DNA of 64,000 nucleotides from assembly GCF_011759505.1 (NCBI RefSeq), contig NZ_JAAOYO010000001.1:62001-126000 (forward strand), read 5' to 3'. The stretch is from Curtobacterium salicis. Lineage in GTDB: Bacteria > Actinomycetota > Actinomycetes > Actinomycetales > Microbacteriaceae. Below the pieces are notes generated by a model. That model saw nothing but the letters and a program-made list of their open reading frames with translations, ran no database searches and had not been told where the DNA came from. Of the stretch, positions 18,739-26,944 are shown piece by piece. The first letter of the stretch is position 1, and each line of letters begins with the position of its first letter. A program made the translations under genes and the position numbers.

Positions 18739-19239
18739 CTAGTGGTGGCCGTGGACGACGGCGTGGCCGAGCCCGCGGCTGATCATCCAGCGGTTAACCG
18801 GCGTCGTGACGATGAACGCAACGACGAGCGAGAACACCAGCGAGCCCCAGAACAGCCAGTCGTTCAGCTGCGCGTCCATGGCGCCGGGGACTGCGACGAT
18901 GACGGTGTTATCGATGATCTCCATGACCGAGATCGACACCGTGTCCGCGGCGAGAGCGACCTTGAACGCGGCAGAGAAGGTCAGTCCGGACCGGATCACA
19001 CCGCGCATGGTGAGTGCGTAGCCGAAGATGAACGCCAGCACGATCGACAAGATGATGGTGCCGGTGTTGTGCAGCCCGGTGGCGGTGCCGATGACCATGC
19101 CGAGGACTTCACCGATCGCGCAGCCGGTCAGGCAATGCAGCGTTGCTTGCGCAGCCATCGACCACGTGGTCGTGCCGTGACCGCCGCGACCCTGGTCGGT
19201 CATGGTGTGGTGCTCGTGCGCATCCATGGTGCTCCTCAT
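18739..19239 (-). CDS. DUF4396 membrane protein
   Basis: A 166-residue protein with a His-rich N-terminus (MDAHEHHTMTDQGRGGHG) and four hydrophobic segments including ATLHCLTGCAIGEVLGMVIG, characteristic of DUF4396. Function unknown; homologues are commonly found beside copper and heavy-metal genes. ATG at 19239 or 12 bases later (MDAHEHH). It diverges from the DUF6153/DUF305 genes across a perfect palindrome that looks like a copper-repressor operator. Confidence 0.75.
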   Translation of the reverse strand: MRSTMDAHEHHTMTDQGRGGHGTTTWSMAAQATLHCLTGCAIGEVLGMVIGTATGLHNTGTIILSIVLAFIFGYALTMRGVIRSGLTFSAAFKVALAADTVSISVMEIIDNTVIVAVPGAMDAQLNDWLFWGSLVFSLVVAFIVTTPVNRWMISRGLGHAVVHGHH

Positions 19240-19257
19240 CGGTCACAGTCAACGTTC

Positions 19258-19288
19258 CCCTAAGGTACCCCCCGGGGGTACCTTAGGG
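19258..19288. promoter_or_regulatory. Perfect 31-bp palindrome resembling a CsoR copper operator
   Basis: Two perfect 15-bp arms, CCCTAAGGTACCCCC (19258-19272) and its reverse complement (19274-19288), flank a single C. The core TACCCCCCGGGGGTA fits the CsoR pattern (TAC-C-rich ... G-rich GTA). It lies between divergent DUF4396 (minus) and DUF6153/DUF305 (plus), both linked to copper in other genomes. No csoR gene is present in the island, so a chromosomal CsoR would act in trans. Confidence 0.7.
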
Positions 19289-19423
19289 ATGCAACGCCGA
19301 TCGCCGCAATGTGTTCCCAACCGACCGATGCGGCCGTGAATCCGCTGCACCGGTTGCTGAGAGCGAAGCTGCTGTCGCACCATGGACCACGCCCCCTGAA
19401 CTCTCAGACCCGACGAAAGCCGC

Positions 19424-19885
19424 ATGCTCCTCACCACCAACGCTCCGCACCGCCGCCTGCTGCTGCAGGCCACGGCGACGGTGGCGTTGCTGCTGTTGGT
19501 CGGGTTCACGGTCCTGATGCACAGCATGCTCGGCCACACCACCGGTCATGAGCACGCCATGACCATGTCGAGCAGCGTCGCTGCGGACCAGCCCCACGGC
19601 GCAGGCGATGGCCATGCGGAGCACGTTGCCGCACCGGCCGGCGCGGTGATGACGGTGCTCAGCGCTGCCGGCTGCGACGGCGGGCTGTGTGCGCTGATGT
19701 GCTCCCTGATGGGGATGGCGTGCGCGCTGACGATCGCCCTGTTCGCATGGGCGCTGCTGCGGGCCCGGAACGGCGGGGTCCTCTACGTCCTCGCGCGGCT
19801 GCTCGCGTTGGCCGACCGGGTCGCGCGCGGTATCGCCGCGCCCAAACCGCCGTCACTGACGGCGTTGCAGATCATCCGCGTCTGA
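19424..19885 (+). CDS. DUF6153-like small membrane protein
   Basis: A 153-residue protein with an N-terminal membrane segment (LLLQATATVALLLLVGFTVLMHSML), a His/Met-rich external loop (GHTTGHEHAMTMSS...GHAEHVAA) and a second membrane region with Cys residues (DGGLCALMCSLMGMACAL). The His/Met/Cys content suggests copper handling. It resembles the actinobacterial DUF6153 family often found next to DUF305 proteins. Probably co-transcribed with the following lipoprotein from the palindromic operator. Confidence 0.65.
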   Translation: MLLTTNAPHRRLLLQATATVALLLLVGFTVLMHSMLGHTTGHEHAMTMSSSVAADQPHGAGDGHAEHVAAPAGAVMTVLSAAGCDGGLCALMCSLMGMACALTIALFAWALLRARNGGVLYVLARLLALADRVARGIAAPKPPSLTALQIIRV

Positions 19886-19995
19886 TTTCGTTCCCGCGGG
19901 ATCCACCCACCTCGGGAGGTTCCCGCATGCCCGGAAACCGGACCGGCACACGCCTGCTCGGATCACCTGACGCATCCACGGGAACGGAACACCTC

Positions 19996-20601
19996 ATGCA
20001 CACCACCACTACACGCGCCCTCGCGGCCGCCGCGGCTCTCACCATCGGCCTCACCCTCGCGAGCTGCTCCACGAACACCACCAGCTCGGAGGGCAGCTCC
20101 TCGTCGTCATCGACGCCGGCTGCGTCGGCGCACAACAACCAGGACGTCACGTTTACGCAGGGGATGCTGCCGCATCACCAGCAAGCCATCGAGATGAGCG
20201 ACATGCTCCTCGACAAGGGCTCCGACGTCGACGACGATGTGGTCGCTCTCGCCAAGCAGATCAAGGCCGAGCAGGCACCGGAGATCACGACGATGACCGG
20301 CTGGTTGAAGGCCTGGGGCGAGCCCACCGAGATGTCGAGCATGTCCGGGATGGATCACTCCTCTATGTCCGGAGGGATGATGTCCGACGCCGATATGGAC
20401 GCCCTCGACAAGGCGTCCGCCGCGGACGCGGGGAAGCTCTACCTCGAGCAGATGGTCCAGCATCACACCAGTGCCGTCGACATGGCGAAGACCGAGGTCG
20501 ACAACGGCAGGAACACCGACGCGATCGCACTAGCGAAGTCGATCGTGTCGAGCCAGACCGAGCAAATTGACCAGATGAAGGACATGCTCGAGTCGATGTG
20601 A
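19996..20601 (+). CDS. DUF305 lipoprotein, probable copper-associated
   Basis: A 201-residue protein with a lipoprotein signal (ALTIGLTLASC, lipobox Cys about residue 23), a Ser/Thr linker, and a DUF305 domain: FTQGMLPHHQQAIEMSDMLL and a repeat EQMVQHHTSAVDMAKTEV. The paired HH motifs and a Met/His-rich stretch (EMSSMSGMDHSSMSGGMM) are typical metal-binding features. It is anchored on the outer face of the membrane, where it may bind or sequester copper. It follows DUF6153 with about 110 bp between. Confidence 0.88.
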   Translation: MHTTTTRALAAAAALTIGLTLASCSTNTTSSEGSSSSSSTPAASAHNNQDVTFTQGMLPHHQQAIEMSDMLLDKGSDVDDDVVALAKQIKAEQAPEITTMTGWLKAWGEPTEMSSMSGMDHSSMSGGMMSDADMDALDKASAADAGKLYLEQMVQHHTSAVDMAKTEVDNGRNTDAIALAKSIVSSQTEQIDQMKDMLESM

Positions 20602-20767
20602 CCCCGGTGCGGGCCGCAGCGGTAGCCCCCTCGCCGCCGCGGCCCGCGATCGGCTACCGAGACCTGTCCTACAGTCGGAACGTGCCTCGTCGCAGACGGA
20701 TTTGTCGGACTTCGAAAGCCGGATCGGCGCGAGGTGCGCCGATGCCGACGCGTAGGACTGGAACTCG

Positions 20768-21016
20768 GTGCTCCCAGACGACGATGAGTGGTGGACCAAG
20801 GAACGCGCTTGCAGGCACCTCGGCATCACCGCGCGCACGTTCAACCGCTACATCGACGCAGGGGTGCTCGCCGTCAAGGTAAATGGAACCGTGTTCGTGC
20901 AGAGAGGTCCGTTCTTGGCCGAGTATCGCCGACGCCTCATCGCCCGCCGAGACTCGCGCTTCAAGAGCCACCCACCCGAAGATGCCGACGACGACCAGCC
21001 GCCAGCCTCCCCGTAG
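20768..21016 (+). CDS. Small HTH (excisionase/MerR-like) protein
   Basis: An 82-residue protein: EWWTKERACRHLGITARTFNRYIDAGVL is a MerR/excisionase-type winged HTH, then a short wing and a basic helix (LAEYRRRLIARRDSRFK). Start GTG at 20768 with only a weak ribosome binding site. It could be a recombination directionality factor or a small regulator carried from a plasmid or phage; the following terminators and small membrane gene fit such an origin. Confidence 0.6.
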   Translation: MLPDDDEWWTKERACRHLGITARTFNRYIDAGVLAVKVNGTVFVQRGPFLAEYRRRLIARRDSRFKSHPPEDADDDQPPASP

Positions 21017-21071
21017 TTGCAGGTCTGTCCGTTTCGGCAGTACGCTTAACTCGCGTCGAGCGTGTGTGCCC

Positions 21072-21100
21072 AAAAGCCGATCCCACCGGGTCGGCTTTTT
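21072..21100 (+). terminator. Rho-independent terminator 1
   Basis: AAAAGCCGA (21072-21080) pairs with TCGGCTTTT (21091-21099) around TCCCACCGGG, ending in a T run. It lies 55 bp after the HTH gene. Confidence 0.75.
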
Positions 21101-21209
21101 CATGCCGGCTTCTGGCCGTACCATCGAGACGCTCGGGTGAAGTGCGTCTCCTTCCCGAGTCGCGGTCACCCGCGATACGCTCGCTACCACGCAGCAGAAC
21201 TGCGCAATC

Positions 21210-21237
21210 AGCCGGACCCACTCGGGGCCGGCTTTTT
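21210..21237 (+). terminator. Rho-independent terminator 2
   Basis: AGCCGG (21210-21215) pairs with CCGGCT (21228-21233) and is followed by a T run. Its 3' half is identical to terminator 1 over 15 bases. Confidence 0.7.
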
Positions 21238-21428
21238 CATGCCCAGAAATGCTCGGCGCATCGCCCTCGCTCGGGCGCCGCTTCTTCGCTCTTACGCGAA
21301 GACGCCGTGTGATCCACCGAGCCCTTCAGAGGCATCCGCCGCATTGTCGGTCCTCACCGACGCCCAGAACTCCCGCGCACCTCGCGCGGGTCTGGCCGGA
21401 CTCGGCCACCCCCTCAAGGAGGACAGCC

Positions 21429-21596
21429 ATGCTCACGACGGACCACGTCATCGAGATGGCCGCGAACTCCGGCACCAACACACCCGCACTGATCGTGTGC
21501 GCCCTGTTCGTCTGGACCGTCTCCAGCGACAAGCGCACCAAGCGGGTCGTGAAGATCCTCAACGCCATCGCGCGGATCTTCAACCGCCGGAACTAA
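21429..21596 (+). CDS. Small hydrophobic/basic protein (55 aa)
   Basis: MLTTDHVIEMAANSGTNTPA begins a 55-residue protein with one short hydrophobic segment (ALIVCALFVWTV) and a strongly basic C-terminal helix (KRTKRVVKILNAIARIFNRR). A strong AAGGAGG site (21416-21422) sits 6 bases before the ATG. No family recognised; the layout (one membrane helix plus basic tail) is like small plasmid or phage membrane peptides. Confidence 0.6.
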   Translation: MLTTDHVIEMAANSGTNTPALIVCALFVWTVSSDKRTKRVVKILNAIARIFNRRN

Positions 21597-21790
21597 AAAG
21601 TCGCGCCTGCCGAGTCTGCAAGGAGAGCTCTGTCTCCATGTTTGTGGGCAGCTTCGCTCCGTGTCGTCGGAATCGCTTCCTTCGGTGTCGGGACGTCGCG
21701 GGTGCGCGAGACGGCCCGCGTGACTTGGGGTTCGGGTGCATAATGGTGGTGTCTTCGGACCCGGTAGTGGGGCTTGCCGGACCCAACCTC

Positions 21791-21810
21791 GACAGTTGTC
21801 GACAACAGTC
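21791..21810. promoter_or_regulatory. Near-perfect 20-bp palindrome upstream of the fluoride operon
   Basis: GTTGTCGACAAC (21795-21806) is a perfect 12-bp palindrome, extended by GAC/GTC with one mismatched pair to 20 bp. Its place 48 bp upstream of the universal stress protein start suggests an operator for the fluoride-resistance operon. Confidence 0.45.
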
Positions 21811-21851
21811 CCTATCTCAGCTGGTCGCGCTTCTGCGCGCCTGAGGTAGGG
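21810..21851 (+). promoter_or_regulatory. Leader hairpin enclosing the ribosome binding site
   Basis: CCCTATCTCAG (21810-21820) pairs with CTGAGGTAGGG (21841-21851) with one U-G wobble, with an inner CGCGC/GCGCG stem. The Shine-Dalgarno-like AGGTAGGGAG lies in the 3' arm, 6 bases from the ATG at 21858, so the fold could hide it. It does not match the fluoride (crcB) riboswitch pattern. Confidence 0.5.
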
Positions 21852-21857
21852 AGTGTC

Positions 21858-22364
21858 ATGACAGCACCAATCGGTTCCGGACCGGTCGTCGTCGGCGTCC
21901 TGCCCGGCCTCGCTCCGGGGGTCATCGAGGTTGCGTCGTCTATCGCGCGGCGCTTCGGTACGACGCTGGTGTGCGTCAGCGTGGATGCATCGCTCTTCGA
22001 TGCCGGTACGCGCTCGGACGGGTCGGTGATGGTGGAACCGATCGACCCTGACACCGCTGACACGACACCGCAGGGCTTGTCGGACAGTGACAAGGCGGCA
22101 GTACGTGCTGCCGCAACGACCTACGGCGTCGACGTCACGTTCGTCCCGGGTGTCGGGGATCCGAGCCGGGCACTGTCGCAGGTGGCCGAAGACCGCGACG
22201 CGGCGATGCTGGTCGTCGGGGCCAGGACGGGAGCGGGTCGAATCGCGGAGTTCTTCACGGGGTCGGTCGCGGTACGGCTGACCCATCAGCAGCACCGTTC
22301 AGTGCTCGTAGTGCCCGTTGATCCGGTCGGGTTCGATGCCCCACTGCCGTTGGACACCCCGTGA
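21858..22364 (+). CDS. Universal stress protein (UspA family)
   Basis: A 168-residue single Usp domain (VVVGVLPGLAPGVIEVASSIARRFG; later AMLVVGARTGAGRIAEFFTGSVAVRLTHQ, with the G-2x-G-9x-G(S/T) nucleotide-binding pattern). First gene of a coupled operon with phosphoglycerate mutase, two fluoride channels, pyrophosphatase and enolase. Usp genes occur in fluoride-regulated operons of other bacteria. It probably supports survival under fluoride stress. It ends with a GTGA overlap with the next gene. Confidence 0.88.
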   Translation: MTAPIGSGPVVVGVLPGLAPGVIEVASSIARRFGTTLVCVSVDASLFDAGTRSDGSVMVEPIDPDTADTTPQGLSDSDKAAVRAAATTYGVDVTFVPGVGDPSRALSQVAEDRDAAMLVVGARTGAGRIAEFFTGSVAVRLTHQQHRSVLVVPVDPVGFDAPLPLDTP

Positions 22365-23104
22365 CCCGCCAGCTTGTTCTGCTCCGCCACGGACAGAGCA
22401 CTGCGAACGCTGCCGGTACCTTCACCGGCTTGCGAGACGTCGCGCTGACCGAACAGGGCAGCGCCGAAGCGAATCGGGCTGGGTTGCTACTTCTGCATGC
22501 CGGCATCCGACCGGACCTCGTGCTCACGTCGACGCTCGAGCGGGCGCTCCACACGGCGGAGCTCGTCACCGACGTCCTCGGACGTGATGCGCCGATCGAG
22601 TCGACGTGGCGGTTGAACGAGCGGAACTACGGCGCCCTCACCGGCATGTCCAAGCAGAATGCGCAAGCGGCGTTGGGGGCGGAGCAGTTCTTCGCTGTTC
22701 GTCGGACCCGCACGGGACGGCCACCACGCATGTCGATCCGCGCGTGGCTGGCGCTCCGGCGGACGCCGGCGCTTCGTGGACTGCCGTGGGCGGCACTTCG
22801 TCGAACCGAAACACTCTCCGACGTCATCCGCCGGGTCCAACCCGTCCTGTCGCACAGCATCACCCCGGCACTCCGCGACGGGCAGACAGTGCTCGTCGTC
22901 GCGCACGGCAACTCACTGCAGGCACTGTGTGCCTGCATGGACGGCCTAACTGACGGTGAGCTCGCGGACCTGAACCTCCCCACGGGCGAACCCCTGATCT
23001 ACCGGTTCGACGGCGACGGTGGGTTCTGTCCGCGGGGTGGGGAGTACCTGCATCCGGCAGCACGAGCAGCAGCGGCAGCGGTCGCTGCGGAAGGTGGAAC
23101 ATGA
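22361..23104 (+). CDS. 2,3-bisphosphoglycerate-dependent phosphoglycerate mutase-like enzyme
   Basis: A 247-residue histidine phosphatase superfamily enzyme with the catalytic motif LVLLRHGQSTAN at the N-terminus, TSTLERALHTAELV, the acidic residue in LNERNYGALTG, and VVAHGNSLQAL with the second catalytic His. This is the gpmA-type layout, though the segment between is Arg-rich and diverged. In this operon it probably backs up glycolysis just before enolase, a fluoride-sensitive step. GTG start overlapping usp; coupled to the first FluC gene by ATGA. Confidence 0.85.
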   Translation: MTRQLVLLRHGQSTANAAGTFTGLRDVALTEQGSAEANRAGLLLLHAGIRPDLVLTSTLERALHTAELVTDVLGRDAPIESTWRLNERNYGALTGMSKQNAQAALGAEQFFAVRRTRTGRPPRMSIRAWLALRRTPALRGLPWAALRRTETLSDVIRRVQPVLSHSITPALRDGQTVLVVAHGNSLQALCACMDGLTDGELADLNLPTGEPLIYRFDGDGGFCPRGGEYLHPAARAAAAAVAAEGGT

Positions 23105-23604
23105 CCTCCCGAACGGACACGCACCTGCCCGATGGGCAGCTCCCGCCCGACCCAGACATCGACGCCAACGACCCGGAACGTATCGACCGGCCAGTGCATC
23201 TGCGGTGGCGGTACCTCGGTGTCGTCGCACTCGGCGGCGCCATCGGTACCGCCGCACGCGACGGACTCAGCACCGCCTTCCCCGCTCAGCAGGAGGTGTC
23301 CTGGGCGATCTTCTGGATCAACATCGCCGGCGCGCTCCTACTGGGTGTGCTGCTGGAACACCTCGCGCATCGCGGACCTGACGAGGGTCGCCGCCGGACA
23401 CTGCGCCTGCTTCTGGGAACCGGTGTCCTCGGCGGGTTCACCACCTACAGCACCCTCGCGACCAGCACCGCGGTGTTGTTCCTCGCTGGCCGCGGGTTGG
23501 CCGGCACCGGGTACGCGCTCCTGACGGTCCTCGCCGGCGCGATCGCCACCGGTAGCGGCCTCGCGATCGCGGGTTTGGTCCGACCGAACGGGGCCACATC
23601 ATGA
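23101..23604 (+). CDS. Fluoride channel subunit FluC/CrcB 1
   Basis: A 167-residue protein. After a hydrophilic N-terminal extension of about 40 residues come four membrane segments with [26 protein letters not shown] (the Asn in the pore) and [17 protein letters not shown] (Phe/Thr of the fluoride pathway). FluC channels export fluoride passively as dual-topology dimers. Two adjacent genes imply an antiparallel heterodimer. Linked to its partner by ATGA overlap. Confidence 0.92.
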   Translation: MTSRTDTHLPDGQLPPDPDIDANDPERIDRPVHLRWRYLGVVALGGAIGTAARDGLSTAFPAQQEVSWAIFWINIAGALLLGVLLEHLAHRGPDEGRRRTLRLLLGTGVLGGFTTYSTLATSTAVLFLAGRGLAGTGYALLTVLAGAIATGSGLAIAGLVRPNGATS

Positions 23605-23972
23605 GCGCCCTGGCCTTCCTCAGCGTCGCGGTCGCTGGCGGTGTCGGCGCGGCCGCACGGTTCTTCGTGGATGGTGCGATCAACCGGGGTCGGCAGTTCC
23701 GGCTCCCGGTCGGGACGCTGACGATCAACATCACCGGCTCGTTCCTGCTGGGCTTGATCACCGGCGCCGCCGGTCACCTCGGCGCCACCCCCGTCGCGGT
23801 GCTCGGAACAGGGCTCATGGGTGGCTACACCACGTTCAGCACCGCCAGCTTCGAGACCGTCCGCCTCGCACGCACTGGCCGCACCACCGCGGCTGCCGTG
23901 AACGGGCTCGGGATGCTCGTCGTCTCCGTCGCCGCAGCCGCCGGGGGCGTCACCCTCGGCACCCTCACTTGA
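23601..23972 (+). CDS. Fluoride channel subunit FluC/CrcB 2
   Basis: A 123-residue, four-TM partner of FluC 1. Motifs: [29 protein letters not shown] with the conserved Asn, and [20 protein letters not shown] with the Phe/Ser/Thr fluoride-lining positions. It starts with ATGA overlap and lies directly upstream of the pyrophosphatase gene. Standard family length. Confidence 0.93.
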   Translation: MSALAFLSVAVAGGVGAAARFFVDGAINRGRQFRLPVGTLTINITGSFLLGLITGAAGHLGATPVAVLGTGLMGGYTTFSTASFETVRLARTGRTTAAAVNGLGMLVVSVAAAAGGVTLGTLT

Positions 23973-23998
23973 CCATCCGACTGGGAGACGAACAGCTC

Positions 23999-24484
23999 AT
24001 GCACTTCGACATCACGATCGAGATCCCCCGCGGCAGCGGCAACAAGTACGAGGTCGACCACGCCACCGGACGGATCCGCCTGGACCGGGCGGTGTTCACC
24101 AGCATGGTGTTCCCGCAGGACTACGGCTCGATCGACGACACTCTCGGCGATGACGGCGACCCCCTCGACGCGCTCGTGCTGCTGCCCCGGCCCACGTTCC
24201 CCGGCGTCGTCATCGACGTCCGCCCGGTCGGGATGCTCCGCATGGTCGACGAGAACGGCGGCGATGACAAGATCCTCACCGTCCCCGCCGGAGACGTCCG
24301 CTTCGACCACGTCCAGGACATCTCCGACGTCGCCGAGCCGGTCCTGGCGGAGATCGAGCACTTCTTCGCCCACTACAAGGAGATCGAGCACGGCAAGCAC
24401 GTCACCACCAACGGGTGGGCGAACCGTGTCGACGCCGAAGCCATCATCCGCGCCGCACAGGAACGGTTCACCCCGCACCCCTGA
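23999..24484 (+). CDS. ppa: Inorganic pyrophosphatase (family I)
   Basis: A 161-residue soluble pyrophosphatase. The ATG at 23999 ([21 protein letters not shown]) is the usual family start, with GGGAGACGA upstream. The active-site Asp cluster is in [21 protein letters not shown], and the Lys/Tyr region in [17 protein letters not shown]. It hydrolyses pyrophosphate; family I enzymes are strongly inhibited by fluoride, which explains an extra copy beside fluoride channels. Confidence 0.93.
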   Translation: MHFDITIEIPRGSGNKYEVDHATGRIRLDRAVFTSMVFPQDYGSIDDTLGDDGDPLDALVLLPRPTFPGVVIDVRPVGMLRMVDENGGDDKILTVPAGDVRFDHVQDISDVAEPVLAEIEHFFAHYKEIEHGKHVTTNGWANRVDAEAIIRAAQERFTPHP

Positions 24485-24629
24485 CCGGCACCCGCGCACC
24501 CGACACCATCCAGTGCGCGCCCTGAACCGCCGTGGGGAGGCAACTGGCGCCCAGTGATCGCCAGGAGGTCGTCCCTCCGCCTCCCCGCGGCCCACACCCG
24601 CACGACCAACCCGAAAGGCGACAACCGCC

Positions 24630-25964
24630 GTGAACGACTACATCAGCAACGTCCACCACACCACCCACCATCAGGGCGAGTACGTGACCCACACCAGCCG
24701 CCCCGTCACCATCAGCAGCCTGCACGGCTCCCGGATCCTCGACTCCCGCGGCTACCCGACGATCCAGGTGCGTCTCGAGCTCGAGGACGGCACCGTCGTC
24801 ACCGGTGACGCCCCCGCAGGCGCATCCACTGGCGCGCATGAGGCTGTCGAGCTTCGCGACGGCGGCAGCAGCTACGGCGGCCGCGACGTGAGCCAGGCAC
24901 TGCACCTCATCACGACGGACGTCGCACCGATGATCACCGGCCAGTCGTGGACCTCGATCGGGCAGGCCGACGCCGCCCTCGCTGCCCTCGACGGCACCCC
25001 GAACCACCGCCGGCTCGGCGCGAACAGTGTCGTCGCGACCTCGATCGCGATGGCACGCGCTCTCGCCGCCGCAGCGGAGCTGCCGCTCTGGCGTTGGATC
25101 GCAGACGTCACCGGCAGCACGCCCCGCCTGCCCGTCCCGCACTTCAACGTGCTCAACGGCGGAGCGCACGCAGCGAACGCGCTCGACTTCCAGGAGTTCA
25201 TGATCGCCCCGGTGAACGCCGAGACCATGACCGACGCGGTTCGGATCGGATCGGACGTCTACCGCGCGCTGGCGGCACTGGTCCGGGAACGGTTCGGCAG
25301 TCTCGGTCTCGTGGACGAAGGCGGCTTCGCCCCGTCGATCGCCGCGCCCGAGGAGGCCCTCGACCTCCTCGTCGCCGCGATCAGTGCCGCCGGTTACGAG
25401 CCCGGCGTGGACACCGTCGCGATCGCACTCGACCCGGCGGCGAACGAGTTCGCGCTCGGTGACGGTAGCTACCGGGTCGTGGACCGCCGGCTCGACCGCG
25501 CAGGCATGGTCGACTACTACCGCGACCTCATCAGCCGGTATCCGATCCGGAGCATCGAAGACGGCTTCTCCGAAGATGACCACGGCGGCTGGAAGGCGAT
25601 GTCGTTCGCGCTCGGCGACATGCTCCAGATCGTCGGCGATGATCTCTACGTCACCGATCCGCAGCGCATCCGCGACGGTGGGAAGGACGGGCTCTCGAAC
25701 GCGGCGCTCATCAAGCCGAACCAGATCGGCACCGTCTCCCAGACCCTCGACGCGATCGGCGTCGCACGCTCGCTCGGGATGCGGAGCATGGTGTCGCACC
25801 GGTCCGGCGAGACCACCGACACGTTCATCGCGGACCTCGTCGTCGGCACCGGAACCGGACAGATCAAGTCCGGCGCACCCGCCCGCGGAGAACGCGTCGC
25901 CAAGTACAACCGGCTCACCGAGATCGCGGAGAACAATCCGGAGCTGCCCTACGGGCTGCGCTGA
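24630..25964 (+). CDS. eno: Enolase (island copy)
   Basis: A 444-residue enolase converting 2-phosphoglycerate to phosphoenolpyruvate, the classic fluoride-inhibited step. Visible motifs: SRILDSRGYPTIQVRLEL, GASTGAHEAVELRDGG, FQEFMIAPV, VDEGGFAPS, SIEDGF, LIKPNQIGTV with the catalytic Lys, and MVSHRSGETTDTFIADL. The last carries Thr where most enolases have Glu (GETEDT), and the N-terminus has about 20 extra residues (a GTG at 24684 is an alternative start). Probably a fluoride-tolerant or spare paralogue. The end overlaps the convergent LysR gene by 16 bp. Confidence 0.92.
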   Translation: MNDYISNVHHTTHHQGEYVTHTSRPVTISSLHGSRILDSRGYPTIQVRLELEDGTVVTGDAPAGASTGAHEAVELRDGGSSYGGRDVSQALHLITTDVAPMITGQSWTSIGQADAALAALDGTPNHRRLGANSVVATSIAMARALAAAAELPLWRWIADVTGSTPRLPVPHFNVLNGGAHAANALDFQEFMIAPVNAETMTDAVRIGSDVYRALAALVRERFGSLGLVDEGGFAPSIAAPEEALDLLVAAISAAGYEPGVDTVAIALDPAANEFALGDGSYRVVDRRLDRAGMVDYYRDLISRYPIRSIEDGFSEDDHGGWKAMSFALGDMLQIVGDDLYVTDPQRIRDGGKDGLSNAALIKPNQIGTVSQTLDAIGVARSLGMRSMVSHRSGETTDTFIADLVVGTGTGQIKSGAPARGERVAKYNRLTEIAENNPELPYGLR

Positions 25965-26881
25965 CCCCGACCGGTCACCTCGTGGGCGACGCGCAGGAAA
26001 GCAGAACCAGCTGGCTGAGGCTCTCCCGACCAGATCGCCCGCAACGGCCGGGCAAGTGGCGGCCCAGCGAGCGGGACCCGCACCAGCGACCCGTCGTTGA
26101 TGTCGGCGGCGACCGTGCGAAGGCTCATCACCGCCGGTGCAATTCCAGCCTGCGCGTTCGCCCGGATGATGCTCGTGGTCTCCAGCACCGCGGCCGGAAC
26201 CGACATGCTCAAACCGGCCTCCCTGAGCCATGCGGCGAGGGTCGCGCGAGTTCCGGAACCTTCTTCCCGCAGGAGCAGAGCCGTCGCCGCCAGGACCTCC
26301 GCAGTGATCCCGGTCGACCGAGCCCAGGGATGTTCCGGCGCAACGACGACCGCGAGCTCATCGTCCGCGATCACCTGCGCGGACACACCTGCCGCCGTCA
26401 CCGGGGTCTCCGTGAACCCGAGGTTCGCGCCACCCGACTGCACGAGGTCCGTCACCGCGGCGGAGTTGCCCGCGATCAGGCGCACCCGCACGTCGGGTTC
26501 GCGGCGGCGGAATTCGAGCAGCCAGCCCGGCAGCAGCAGCTCCGCGATCGTCTGTGACGCTGCGACGACGAGCGAACCCGTGGGAGTCCGCAGCGCAGCC
26601 ACTCCTGCTTCGAGGTGGCGAGACGCGTCGAGGACCGGTCCGGCCAGCCCGACGACGAGCCTGCCGGTCTCGGTCAGCACCGACCCCGTGGTCGAGCGGT
26701 GCACCAACAAGTGACCGACCATGCGCTCGGCGACCCGGATCCGAGCAGACACTGCCTGTTGCGTGACGCCGAGCGCTCCAGCGGCAGCGGAGAGGGAGCC
26801 GGTCTCGGCGACGCGTGCGAGCACGTCGAGTGTGTCGAGGTCGAGGGTTCGGTCCGTGAGTCGCCGTAGTGCCACAATCAT
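25949..26881 (-). CDS. LysR-family transcriptional regulator
   Basis: A 310-residue LysR regulator. The start MIVALRRLTDRTLDLDTLDVL at 26881 is chosen to give the standard N-terminal winged HTH (ETGSLSAAAGALGVTQQAVSARIRVAERM). The effector domain follows (GSLVVAASQTIAELLLPGWLLEFR; IADDELAVVVAPEHPWA). Divergent from the TDT transporter gene 63 bp away, which it probably controls. Confidence 0.88.
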   Translation of the reverse strand: MIVALRRLTDRTLDLDTLDVLARVAETGSLSAAAGALGVTQQAVSARIRVAERMVGHLLVHRSTTGSVLTETGRLVVGLAGPVLDASRHLEAGVAALRTPTGSLVVAASQTIAELLLPGWLLEFRRREPDVRVRLIAGNSAAVTDLVQSGGANLGFTETPVTAAGVSAQVIADDELAVVVAPEHPWARSTGITAEVLAATALLLREEGSGTRATLAAWLREAGLSMSVPAAVLETTSIIRANAQAGIAPAVMSLRTVAADINDGSLVRVPLAGPPLARPLRAIWSGEPQPAGSAFLRVAHEVTGRGQRSP

Positions 26882-26944
26882 TGATTGTGCCCTGCCAAGA
26901 GGTTCCGGGTACCGCCAGAGGCAGGATTCGCGCAGGCTTGGCCC

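Larger units (their letters stand above)
21017..21428. other. Gene-free stretch with two related terminator hairpins
   Basis: I see no coding gene here. It contains two rho-independent-terminator-like hairpins that share an identical 15-mer (21092-21106 and 21229-21243), suggesting a duplicated segment. The last 7 bases before the next gene form a strong ribosome binding site. Confidence 0.6.

Noticed and set aside
21597-21857. Fluoride (crcB) riboswitch upstream of the fluoride operon
   Set aside because: The leader has a hairpin and palindrome, but I could not find the GATGG...CC and AACCGCC-type conserved segments or the pseudoknot pattern.
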